DNA from: Phycisphaerae bacterium
GTDB lineage: Bacteria > Planctomycetota > Phycisphaerae > Sedimentisphaerales > Anaerobacaceae
NCBI GenBank assembly: GCA_026386805.1
Contig: JAPLMX010000086.1
Span: 1-38,946, forward strand
Direction of reading: 5' to 3'
DNA length: 38,946 nucleotides
In this document: piece after piece, positions 32,146-38,946 of the stretch
Position numbering within the stretch: the first letter of the stretch is position 1
Layout: the number at the start of each line of letters is the position of its first letter
Made by a program: the position numbers and the translations under genes
The notes under the pieces: model-generated
The model's input: only the letters and a program-made list of their open reading frames with translations
Databases searched by the model: none
What the model was told of the DNA's origin: nothing

Positions 32146-34365
32146 ATGAATTTGATGAAGTGGCTGCGAAAGAACAACAAGAAGCTGATGGCCGTCGTGG
32201 TCATCGTCCTGATGGTTGCCTTCATCGGCGGATCGTCGTTCCAATACCTGTTCCGAGGCAGCGGCGGGGCCAAGGCAGCGGTCGCCTACTTCGGCCGCAA
32301 TCAGAAGATCTCACACCTTGACCTTCAGGCCGCCGATCAGGAGGTCGAAATCGTGTCGGCCCTGGGCGGAGACAGCGTCGCCCGGGCACAGGGGATGGCG
32401 GGCCTGCTGATGAGCGAGCTGGTGTTCCGCCAGAACGGCAACGTGGCGGTGCTGGACATGGCCAGGCAGGCGATCCAGAAGAACCGCTACCGGATCAGCG
32501 ACAAACAACTCAGCCAGATGTTCAACACGCACAGCGTGCCGGGCCCGATGTTCTGGATCCTCTTGTGCCACGAAGCACAGACGGCCGGAATTCACATCTC
32601 GAACGAGCAGGTCGGGCGATCGCTCGAAGGGCTCATCCCCCAGGTGTTTGAAGGAAGAACGTATGCGCAGGTGATCCCGGGGCTGATGAACCGCTTCGGC
32701 GTGCCGGAGGAAACCATTCTCGCCGCGTTCGGCAAGTTCATCGCCGTGCTGCAGTATGCGCAGGTCGTCTCCTCGGGGGAGAACGTCACCACTTCGCAGA
32801 TCAAGCACATGGCCAGCAACGAATCGGAGTCGCTGAGCGCCGAGCTGGTTCAACTCAAGGCTTCCTACTTTGTCAACAAGGACGAGATCCCGCCGGAAGA
32901 AGTCGTGAAGGAGCAGTTCAATCAGTACAAGGACAACTTCCCCGGCCAGGTCAGCGAGTTCAACTCCTACGGCTTCGGATATCGGTTGCCCGATCGTGTC
33001 CAGTTCGACTACCTCGCCCTGAAGCTGTCGGACGTCGCCTCGATTGCGAAATCCCTGACGGAGGAGGAGGCCGAACAGTATTACCAACAGAACCGCGACC
33101 GGCAGTTCACGCAGAAGACGCCGTCCGACCCGAACGATCCGAATTCGCCGCTGGTGGCGAAGGTCAAGAGTTACGCCGAGGTGGCCGACACGATCATGAG
33201 TCAGTTGCGGCGGCAGAGAATCACCACCAAGGCGGAGCAAATCCTCCAGGAGGCCCGGCTCACGGCGGACGCCAACCTGCCTGCGGCTTACAACGGCCAG
33301 GAGCCAACGGCCGAGCAGCGATTGAAGAAGGCCGGCGACTACACCAAGATCGCCGCCGCCCTCGGCAAGAAGCTCAACCTTCCGCTCTACAGCGGCCGGA
33401 CCGGCCAGCTCAGCGCCATCAACATGCAGAGCGACAAGATCCTCAGGCGAATGTTCCTGGCGGCCTCCAACAACGCAATCCCCTTGACTCAGATTCTCTT
33501 TTCCGTGAAGGAATTGGGTGACCACGCGACAATTCTGCTCTCCATGCCGCCAGCGGCCCTGTACGTGAGCATCGGTCCCGTGAAAGACCCGATGAGCACC
33601 GCGGCGTCAGACCTGAGCGGTCAGGTGATGATGATTGCCCGCCTCGTAGACGCCCAGAAGAGCGCACCGCCGGCAGGCGCGGACTTCGCTTTCAGCACCA
33701 AGACGCTCGGTCTGGGCAACCCTCCCGACTCCAAGAGCCAGAGTTTCTCCGTCGAGGAGCAGGTCGTCAACGACGTCAGGGCCCTGGCCGCCTGGGAGAC
33801 CACCAAGGCCAAAGCCGAGGAATTCAAAGTCTTGGCGAGCAAAGACGGCTGGGACAAGGCCGTGACCGAGTTCAACAAGCGGTACGGCAAGCAGGCCAAG
33901 GCCGACCCGAACGATCCGAACGTCTTCCGAGTGGATCATCAGGCGGGCCTGCAACGGATCTCCAGCGCCGACCTTCAGGTGCTGGCCGCCCAGGTATCCA
34001 ATAGTCCCGCCTCTCAGATCGTCATGAACCAGGCACAGAGTGAAGGCCAATTCGTGGATCGGCTCTACTCTCTGATCCCCGACAAAGCCAACGCTCCCGC
34101 GCAGATGCCTTGGATCGTGGAGTTCAAACCCAACCAGACCTTCTACGTCCTGAAGACCTTGACAATGCAGCGGCTGACGCAGGAAGACTTCCAGAAAACG
34201 AAGGGGATGCTCGTGCGCCGCGAAGAGTACAGCCAGATCGAGAACCTGGCCGCCGTACACTTCAGTCCGGAGAACGTCGTTAAGCGTACGAATTTCCGGT
34301 TCGCCAACCCGGCGAACGAGCCGGCCGAAGACGAAACCAAGCAGCAGTCCCAGGAAGCGTCGTAA
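32146..34365 (+). CDS. Membrane-anchored SurA_N/PpiD-like protein
   Basis: A 739-residue protein. A basic N-terminus (MNLMKWLRKNNKK) precedes one membrane helix (about 14-34, LMAVVVIVLMVAFIGGSSF); the remainder is extracytoplasmic and helical. The layout (N-terminal anchor, VAYFGRNQKISHLDLQ start, helical SurA_N-like part) resembles PpiD/SurA periplasmic folding factors. I see no clear parvulin catalytic motif, so isomerase activity is doubtful; a chaperone role for secreted proteins is the likeliest. The frame is open from 32014 but crosses palindromic repeats; the ATG at 32146 has GGAG before it and starts the anchor. It overlaps the next gene by one base (TAATG), so three membrane-protein genes form an operon. 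Confidence 0.78.
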   Translation: MNLMKWLRKNNKKLMAVVVIVLMVAFIGGSSFQYLFRGSGGAKAAVAYFGRNQKISHLDLQAADQEVEIVSALGGDSVARAQGMAGLLMSELVFRQNGNVAVLDMARQAIQKNRYRISDKQLSQMFNTHSVPGPMFWILLCHEAQTAGIHISNEQVGRSLEGLIPQVFEGRTYAQVIPGLMNRFGVPEETILAAFGKFIAVLQYAQVVSSGENVTTSQIKHMASNESESLSAELVQLKASYFVNKDEIPPEEVVKEQFNQYKDNFPGQVSEFNSYGFGYRLPDRVQFDYLALKLSDVASIAKSLTEEEAEQYYQQNRDRQFTQKTPSDPNDPNSPLVAKVKSYAEVADTIMSQLRRQRITTKAEQILQEARLTADANLPAAYNGQEPTAEQRLKKAGDYTKIAAALGKKLNLPLYSGRTGQLSAINMQSDKILRRMFLAASNNAIPLTQILFSVKELGDHATILLSMPPAALYVSIGPVKDPMSTAASDLSGQVMMIARLVDAQKSAPPAGADFAFSTKTLGLGNPPDSKSQSFSVEEQVVNDVRALAAWETTKAKAEEFKVLASKDGWDKAVTEFNKRYGKQAKADPNDPNVFRVDHQAGLQRISSADLQVLAAQVSNSPASQIVMNQAQSEGQFVDRLYSLIPDKANAPAQMPWIVEFKPNQTFYVLKTLTMQRLTQEDFQKTKGMLVRREEYSQIENLAAVHFSPENVVKRTNFRFANPANEPAEDETKQQSQEAS

Positions 34366-34769
34366 TGACACAGCCGTCATGGAAGGACAATCGCGCCCTG
34401 TTCCTGATCTCGACGGGGGCACTGGCTTGGCTCGTGCCGGGGGCCGGACATTATGCCTTGAATGAGAAGAGGCGGGGCCTCGTCATCTTCGCGTTCGTTG
34501 TCCTGACGTTCCTCGTGGGTCTGTACGTGGGCTCGTTCGGCGTGATCGATCCCGTGCATGCCCGGCCCTGGTACGCCGCCCAAGTGATGAACTCGCCGGT
34601 GGTGATGCTCCTCGGACGCGTCGGCGCCGGCGACCACTACCGCGTCTTCGGCCGGGCCAACGAGATCGGCCAGATCTACACGAGCATCGCCGGATTGCTG
34701 AATCTTCTGTGTATCGTCAATGCCGTCTACACGGCCCATTTGCGTAGTGTTGGAGAATCGAAAGCATAA
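34365..34769 (+). CDS. DUF6677-like small membrane protein
   Basis: A 134-residue membrane protein with about three hydrophobic helices: LFLISTGALAWLVPGAGHYAL, VIFAFVVLTFLVGLYVGSFG and SIAGLLNLLCIVNAVYTAH. The LVPGAGHYALNEKRRGLVIF segment resembles the DUF6677/TM2-like family found in planctomycetes, next to which PpiD-like genes are common; that assignment is from memory. Function is unknown. Its ATG overlaps the stop codon of the PpiD-like gene and its stop is one base before the next gene, so translation is probably coupled. Confidence 0.75.
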   Translation: MTQPSWKDNRALFLISTGALAWLVPGAGHYALNEKRRGLVIFAFVVLTFLVGLYVGSFGVIDPVHARPWYAAQVMNSPVVMLLGRVGAGDHYRVFGRANEIGQIYTSIAGLLNLLCIVNAVYTAHLRSVGESKA

Positions 34770-34770
34770 G

Positions 34771-35055
34771 ATGATGGCGTTTGTCGCAACTGTGTTGGGC
34801 AGTTTCACCACCCCGATGAGAATCGGCACGGACCCCGTGTCCATGCTCTGGCTGCTGCCGCTGGTCGTGTCGATCGCGGTGGTTTATAAATCGACGAAGG
34901 TGTACCGCATCGACCCGTGGCCCTTCGTAAAGGAATCGGCCGTGCTGCTCGGGTCGATCATCGTGTTCATCGTGGTGGCCGCTGCCATTCTCTACGGCCT
35001 CACATGGATCGTCACGGTGCAACTCCCCTCGCTCTTGGACAAGTCCGCCTTTTAG
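34771..35055 (+). CDS. Small membrane protein, last gene of the PpiD-like operon
   Basis: A 94-residue protein with two hydrophobic segments (SMLWLLPLVVSIAVVY and VLLGSIIVFIVVAAAILYGLTWI). I do not recognise a family. The start is uncertain: the ATGs at 34771 and 34774 follow the previous stop directly, while M16 (MRIGTDPVSML) at 34816 is also possible; the frame itself is open back to 34720 inside the upstream gene. Tight coupling to the two upstream membrane genes supports it as real and suggests a shared role in envelope biogenesis. Confidence 0.7.
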   Translation: MMAFVATVLGSFTTPMRIGTDPVSMLWLLPLVVSIAVVYKSTKVYRIDPWPFVKESAVLLGSIIVFIVVAAAILYGLTWIVTVQLPSLLDKSAF

Positions 35056-35088
35056 CAGCACACTTCGCACGTTGACGACCACGCGGCG

Positions 35089-35167
35089 GAGATTGCTTCG
35101 TCGCCGTGCTCCTCGCCATGACATAAACGGGTGCGATACGTCATTGCGAGTGAAGCGAAGCAATCTC
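35089..35167. repeat. Head-to-head pair of CATTGCGAG-type repeats
   Basis: The left arm starts GAGATTGCTTCGTCGCC (35089-35122, ends CGCCATGAC) and the right arm starts GTCATTGCGAGTGAAGCG (35140-35167, ends AGCAATCTC). The arms are imperfect inverted copies of the element at 1322-1347 and 6001-6030. The pair separates two convergent genes and could act as terminator for both. Confidence 0.75.
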
Positions 35168-35193
35168 TGGCACACGATTCTCGGAATGCGCCG

Positions 35194-35904
35194 TTAGCTC
35201 AGGTCGTGCACCTCAGACCTTTGAATCACGCCTAACTCCACGAGGGCGTTGTAGGCGGCTTTCTGCTCGGCCTCTTTCTTGTTGGCGCCCCAGGCGCTGG
35301 GGAAGTGCCGCTGGTCGATGACGACCTCCGATTCGAAGCACTTGTTGTGATCCGGCCCCTTCTCGTCGAGCAGGACGTAAATAGGCGCCATGCTGAACAG
35401 CTCCTGGGCGTGCTGCTGGAGAAGAGACTTATAGTTCCCGTGCGCCTCCTCGCCATCGATCTGCTCGATCAGGGTGGCAAACTTCTGGAGAATGAAACCG
35501 CGGGCCGTCTCAAAACCGCTGTCCAAGTAGACGGCGGCAATCACCGCCTCCAGCAGGCCGGCCGCCAGCGACATCGGGAAAGACTGGTGGGAGACCATGC
35601 CTTTTCCGACCACCAGGAACTCCGGCAAGCTCAGCCGGCGGGCCACATGCGCGCAGGTCCCCCGCGAGACCAGCATGCTCTTCATTTTCGTCAGCTCGCC
35701 CTCTCCGTACATCTCGAACTTCTCGAACAGTGCCTGGCAGATAACGATGGAGAGGACCGCGTCGCCGAGGAACTCGAGCCGCTCGTTGCTGTCCAAGCGA
35801 TTGTCCACGGAGGACGAGTGCGTGAAGGCCTTGACCAGTAGAGACGTGTCGGTGAATTCGTGTTCGAGAATCTGTTCGATCTGGTGCAGAGTGCCCTGAT
35901 CCAT
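35194..35904 (-). CDS. rnc: Ribonuclease III
   Basis: A 236-residue RNase III that cuts double-stranded RNA (rRNA and mRNA processing). The endonuclease domain carries the signature NERLEFLGDAVLS (40-52, with E41, E44 and D48), followed by MSLAAGLLEAVIAAVYLDSG with E119. The C-terminal double-stranded-RNA-binding domain runs from NYKSLLQQHAQE to KKEAEQKAAYNALVEL. The Asp normally found three residues before the last catalytic Glu (D114 in E. coli) appears to be Gly116 here. The frame is open to 36060, but the ATG at 35904 (MDQGTLHQIEQIL) gives the usual family length. It is convergent with the PpiD-like operon. The 250-nt gap upstream shows no recognised feature. Confidence 0.94.
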   Translation of the reverse strand: MDQGTLHQIEQILEHEFTDTSLLVKAFTHSSSVDNRLDSNERLEFLGDAVLSIVICQALFEKFEMYGEGELTKMKSMLVSRGTCAHVARRLSLPEFLVVGKGMVSHQSFPMSLAAGLLEAVIAAVYLDSGFETARGFILQKFATLIEQIDGEEAHGNYKSLLQQHAQELFSMAPIYVLLDEKGPDHNKCFESEVVIDQRHFPSAWGANKKEAEQKAAYNALVELGVIQRSEVHDLS

Positions 35905-36155
35905 TTGACCCTGTACGCATTCCGACTTGCGCCGCGGCGTAAGCGTCAACAAAGGTTCGACAACCCCTTGCAAGCAGATCACGAACATCGCTCCCTGAAG
36001 CGATCTTCGTGATTCGCTCCGCAAGCCCGAAAAGAGAGAAGGGAAGAAGGAAAGAACCAAGAGGATCCGCGGCCCTACGGTTCTTACCTTCCCCGCTTCT
36101 TACGTTCTTACTTTCGTGCCTCCCCTGACGGGATCACGATCAACGGGCCTGGCAA

Positions 36156-36491
36156 TCAGCCTACCATCTGCAGGCCGGCCAGCGCGACGAACTTATCGTC
36201 CACGATTTCGAAGATCCCGTCAAGCCCTGTCACGGTAAAAATCCCTTTGGTCGCCGGCGCGACGTTGCAGAAGACCAGCCGGTGGCCGCAGTCACTCACC
36301 AGTTTCTTGAGTCTCAGCAGCTTGGACAGGCTCGAGGAGGTGATAATGTCGACCCGGGAAAAGTCGATCACCACTTCGCAGTCGCCGCGATCGCGGACGA
36401 CCTGCGTAATCGTCTTGAGTTCCTCGCCCATCTCGGGCTCGAGCGGCAAATCCACAAGCATGATATCTTCGGACCAGTTCTGAATGCCCAT
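36156..36491 (-). CDS. STAS-domain protein (anti-sigma factor antagonist type)
   Basis: A 111-residue single STAS domain. The strand-helix pattern CEVVIDFSRVDIITSSSLSKLLRL matches SpoIIAA/RsbV-type anti-anti-sigma factors, where the Ser that precedes the helix is phosphorylated by a partner kinase; here SSS offers candidates. VFCNVAPATKGIFTVTGLDGIFEI is the second half. A GAGGAG ribosome-binding site lies 7 nt before the ATG at 36491. No anti-sigma kinase or PP2C phosphatase is adjacent, so its partner is unknown. It could also be a non-phosphorylated STAS scaffold. Confidence 0.88.
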   Translation of the reverse strand: MGIQNWSEDIMLVDLPLEPEMGEELKTITQVVRDRGDCEVVIDFSRVDIITSSSLSKLLRLKKLVSDCGHRLVFCNVAPATKGIFTVTGLDGIFEIVDDKFVALAGLQMVG

Positions 36492-36692
36492 CGTTGTCTC
36501 CTCTTGAGTCGTAATAGGGTCAGATTGTCACTCTTAATATCGGCAGGCGGATGCCAGGCTTTAAGGAAAATTGAGGGCTCGGTGCGTATCGGCGAGCCAA
36601 CTCGCGAAGAAAATCCGGCGTCGCGGAATCGACCGATAATCCACCCCCACAGACGACTGTCCGCACCGATAGGAAATCGGATCGTCAAAACC

Positions 36693-38222
36693 TCAGAGCT
36701 TCCTGTCGAGCTTGCGGTAGCCGATGGCTTCGGCCAGATGCTCGCCGCGAATCTCCTCGCTGCCGTCCAAGTCGGCGATGGTCCTCGCCACTTTGCAGAT
36801 CTTGTCGTGGGCCCGGGCGCTGAGTCCGAGCTCCATCATGGCCTCTTTGAGCATCAGCTCGCCCGTGGCATCGATCTTACAGAATTTCTCAAGCTGCTGG
36901 TGGCTCATGTGGGCGTTGGTCCGCGCCTTGCCGCCGGCCAGCCGGCGGGTCTGGACCGCACGGGCCGCCACGACGGTGGCCCGCAGCGAGTCGGAGTCGA
37001 TCTGCCGGGCCTGGGAGCGGAGCTTGCTGAAGGCGACCGCCGGCACGTCGATGTGAATATCGATCCGGTCCACGAGAGGCCCGGACACCTTGGCCACGTA
37101 GCGGGCGATCTGGCCGGGGGAGCACTTGCAGGCCCGCAGGCTGCTGCCGAAATACCCGCACGGACACGGGTTCATGGCGGCCACCAGCATGAACTGTGCG
37201 GGGAACTGGATCGTCCTCTTGGCCCGAGAAACAATGACAAAACCATCCTCCAGGGGCTGGCGGATCATTTCGAGTACGTGCCGGGGAAATTCGACAAACT
37301 CATCCAGGAAGAGGATCCCGTAATGCGCCAAAGAGAGCTCGCCGGGCCGGGGCGAAGACCCGCCGCCGATCAGGGCTGGACCACTGGCCGAATGGTGTGG
37401 AGCGCGTACCGGACGAGTGGCCAGCAGCGCTTGGTCCTTTTTCAGCAGCCCGACCGCCGAGTAGATGCGCGTGGTCTCCAGGGACTCTTCCAGACTCAGG
37501 GGCGGCAGGATCGTCGCCAATCTCTGGGCGAGCATGGTCTTACCCGCGCCCGGCGGGCCGATCATCATAATGTTGTGGGCCCCTGCCGCCGCGATCGTCA
37601 GGGCCCGCTTGACGCTCTCCTGGCCTTTGACATCGGCGAAATCGACATCGTAGTGGGACGCGACGCCGAACAACTCCTCGATATTCGTCACGGTCGTATC
37701 CAGCAGGAGCTGGCCGGACAGAAAACCAACCGCCTGGGAAAGCGAGCCGACACCGAAGACCTCCATCTCTTGCACGACGGCGGCCTCTTTGGCGTTCTCC
37801 AGCGGCACGATCATCCGGGTAAAGCCGCTGGCCGCCGCCGTCATGGCCATGCTCAGCACGCCGTTGACCGGCCGGACCCGGCCATCCAGGGCCAGCTCGC
37901 CGACAATGACGTACTCCTTGAATGAGGGCCCCGCCAGGACACCCTCGCCGATGAGCGTGCCCAGGGCGATGGGCAGATCGAACGCCGGACCGGCTTTCTT
38001 GACGTCCGCCGGAGCAAGGTTGATAAGCGACTGCGTCTTGGGAAATCGGAACCCGCAATTGACGATGGCGCTGTGAACGCGTTCGAGGCTCTCTTTGACG
38101 GCCGCATCGGGCAGACCCACGACGATAGATTTCTCCAGACCGCCGCGGGCAACGTCCACCTCAACCTCACAGATAATGCCCTCAATGCCCTCCAGGGTCA
38201 CACTGTGCAATCTCGCCAGCAT
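36693..38222 (-). CDS. comM: YifB/ComM-family Mg-chelatase-like AAA+ ATPase
   Basis: A 509-residue protein of the YifB/ComM family. The N-terminal part (MLARLHSVTLEGIEGIICEV, then VVGLPDAAVKESLERVHSAI) is the Lon-protease-like fold; the AAA+ core has Walker A GPPGAGKTM and Walker B ILFLDEFVEF; then come MNPCPCGYFGSS with its cysteine cluster (CACKC-like, R-A-C-K-C), VDRIDIHIDVPAV and a C-terminal Mg-chelatase-type domain (LSARAHDKICKVARTIADL). ComM is a branch-migration helicase used in natural transformation in some bacteria; in others the role is unknown. The frame is open to 38363, but the ATG at 38222 has GGAG 8 nt upstream and a good promoter at 38260-38288. The 201-nt gap to the STAS gene has no recognised feature. 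Confidence 0.93.
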   Translation of the reverse strand: MLARLHSVTLEGIEGIICEVEVDVARGGLEKSIVVGLPDAAVKESLERVHSAIVNCGFRFPKTQSLINLAPADVKKAGPAFDLPIALGTLIGEGVLAGPSFKEYVIVGELALDGRVRPVNGVLSMAMTAAASGFTRMIVPLENAKEAAVVQEMEVFGVGSLSQAVGFLSGQLLLDTTVTNIEELFGVASHYDVDFADVKGQESVKRALTIAAAGAHNIMMIGPPGAGKTMLAQRLATILPPLSLEESLETTRIYSAVGLLKKDQALLATRPVRAPHHSASGPALIGGGSSPRPGELSLAHYGILFLDEFVEFPRHVLEMIRQPLEDGFVIVSRAKRTIQFPAQFMLVAAMNPCPCGYFGSSLRACKCSPGQIARYVAKVSGPLVDRIDIHIDVPAVAFSKLRSQARQIDSDSLRATVVAARAVQTRRLAGGKARTNAHMSHQQLEKFCKIDATGELMLKEAMMELGLSARAHDKICKVARTIADLDGSEEIRGEHLAEAIGYRKLDRKL

Positions 38223-38259
38223 ACTTTCATCTCCGAATCCAAAACAGGGCCACGCGGCA

Positions 38260-38288
38260 ATTCTACGCCCCGGCCCTCCGGCTCTCAA
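38260..38288 (-). promoter_or_regulatory. Sigma70-type promoter for the YifB/ComM gene
   Basis: On the minus strand TTGAGA (-35, 38283-38288), 17 nt, TAGAAT (-10, 38260-38265), each matching five of six consensus bases. A start near 38253 supports the ATG at 38222 rather than earlier codons. Confidence 0.62.
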
Positions 38289-38384
38289 GGGAATTCCGGC
38301 GTCCCGCTCGACCCAGGCAACGAGCCGCGCAGTCGTCGAGCGATGGGACTCTTCTTCTTTCACCCTTTTTCGTTTCCCCGCCCA

Positions 38385-38423
38385 TTCGGCTTCGCTCAGA
38401 GCCCGCCCTGAGCGACAGCCGAA
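38385..38423. repeat. TTCGGCTTCGCTCAG inverted repeat
   Basis: TTCGGCTTCGCTCAG (38385-38399) pairs with CTGAGCGACAGCCGAA (38408-38423), with one 1-2 nt internal mismatch. A half copy lies at 6142-6160. Like the rest of 38223-38946, this part holds no gene. Confidence 0.72.
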
Positions 38424-38535
38424 CGGGGCAGGCTCTGAGCGGGGATGACATTTCTTTCGGCAATACGGGTTCGAGCATAGAGGAGCCCCTCAGTCACGAC
38501 CCCGATCCATCTTCCGCCCCAGCAGCAACAGGCTC

Positions 38536-38772
38536 GGGGATTTGGCTTTGTTTTTGCGAAGGCACGCTCTCTCGCTCTTGATGTAAACCCTCATACACCA
38601 ACAGGTTAGCCGTAATCTGGCCCGCGCCCGATTGGGTTTGTTTTGCACAATCGGTCGCCACCTCCCGGCTCCCCGATGCTGCGCCCTGGCCCGGTTGTGC
38701 ACCCCAAGTCCCCGTCTCCCTCCGGGCCGGGCCCTCACCGGCGCAAATTGGGTTTGTTTCGCACAATGGCTC
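38536..38772. repeat. Tandem array of alternating AAATTGGCTTTG repeats (array 2, three copies)
   Basis: Three cores, in the same orientation as array 1, with TTGG at 38542, 38632 and 38748 (intervals 90 and 116 nt). The first has the longer extension of array-1 copies 1 and 3 (T-run, GCGAAGGCACGC). The second and third carry TGCACAAT or CGCACAAT, like array-1 copies 2 and 4. The GC-rich DNA between them differs from that of array 1. No gene is supported here; the minus-strand frames give NKPN- and KQTQ-like peptides from the repeats. Confidence 0.83.
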
Positions 38773-38797
38773 ATCCGCGTCCGCCACGTTCGTAGTA

Positions 38798-38871
38798 CCG
38801 CCGTGAGGCGGCTCTTGGTAGGTTGGGCGTCCCCGCCCGACTTCTTCTTTAGGCGAGCGAGGACACTCGCC
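38798..38871. repeat. Cluster of three small palindromes
   Basis: CCGCC-GTGA-GGCGG (38798-38811), GGGCG/CGCCC (about 38825-38838) and GGCGAG/CTCGCC (38852-38871). They lie directly after repeat array 2. The rest of the sequence to the window end shows no gene. Confidence 0.6.
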
Positions 38872-38946
38872 CCACGCAGGCTCACTACCCGCCAATCCGC
38901 CCTCCGGCACCGCTCCCTCCTTCGACGGCTCCATCTCCCGCATCAG

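Noticed and set aside
36282..37925. 547-codon plus-strand ORF
   Set aside because: Antisense shadow of the YifB/ComM gene in high-GC DNA; no domain. The same holds for 11588-12862 (minus) over the rhamnosidase, 32311-33525 (minus) over the PpiD-like gene and 29354-30448 (plus) over the glycosidase-like gene.

Overview
The window reads as a GC-rich Planctomycetota chromosome segment, most likely class Phycisphaerae. This is inferred from protein style only: ECF sigma factor plus membrane Ser/Thr kinase pairs, secreted beta-propellers ending in a dockerin-like Ca-binding module, a PpiD-like protein followed by a DUF6677-like membrane protein, a signal peptidase I with large inserts, and intergenic DNA packed with small palindromic repeats. 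No rRNA, tRNA or CRISPR locus was recognised.

Layout. (1) 1-1649 is a gene graveyard: the start of a transposase-like gene, the last 60 codons of an OmpR/PhoB-type response regulator cut off exactly where a tandem array of short repeats begins, then decayed repeats. A second array of the same repeat lies at the far end of the window (38536-38772). Both arrays alternate a short (about 91 nt) and a long (116-124 nt) interval. (2) 1650-5871 is a small defence island: a MntA/HepT nucleotidyltransferase-HEPN pair and a 1063-residue SF1 helicase fused to a phospholipase-D-type nuclease, the architecture of the single-gene (type II) Mokosh system. (3) 6264-9756 holds an HNH endonuclease, a cold-shock protein, an HU/IHF-type protein and signal peptidase I, several with clear sigma70-type promoters. 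(4) 9857-13111 is a secreted GH78 alpha-L-rhamnosidase.

(5) 13282-29212 is the distinctive part. Two ECF sigma/transmembrane kinase modules lie in opposite orientations around a secreted PD40-propeller/dockerin/F5-8C protein. The second kinase reads in frame, without a stop, through a copy of the leader, ribosome-binding site and signal peptide of such a secreted protein into the complete protein, giving one 1782-codon ORF. Two broken paralogues (26663-26752 and 28634-29212) and a secreted YVTN propeller follow. It looks like a locus being actively duplicated, fused and deleted, in which cytoplasmic kinases carry extracytoplasmic propellers and may control the adjacent sigma factors.

(6) 29333-38222 returns to ordinary genes: a secreted TIM-barrel-like putative glycosidase with an in-frame palindrome insertion, hemL, a SurA_N/PpiD-like operon, RNase III, a STAS protein and a YifB/ComM ATPase. 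The tail is repeats only.
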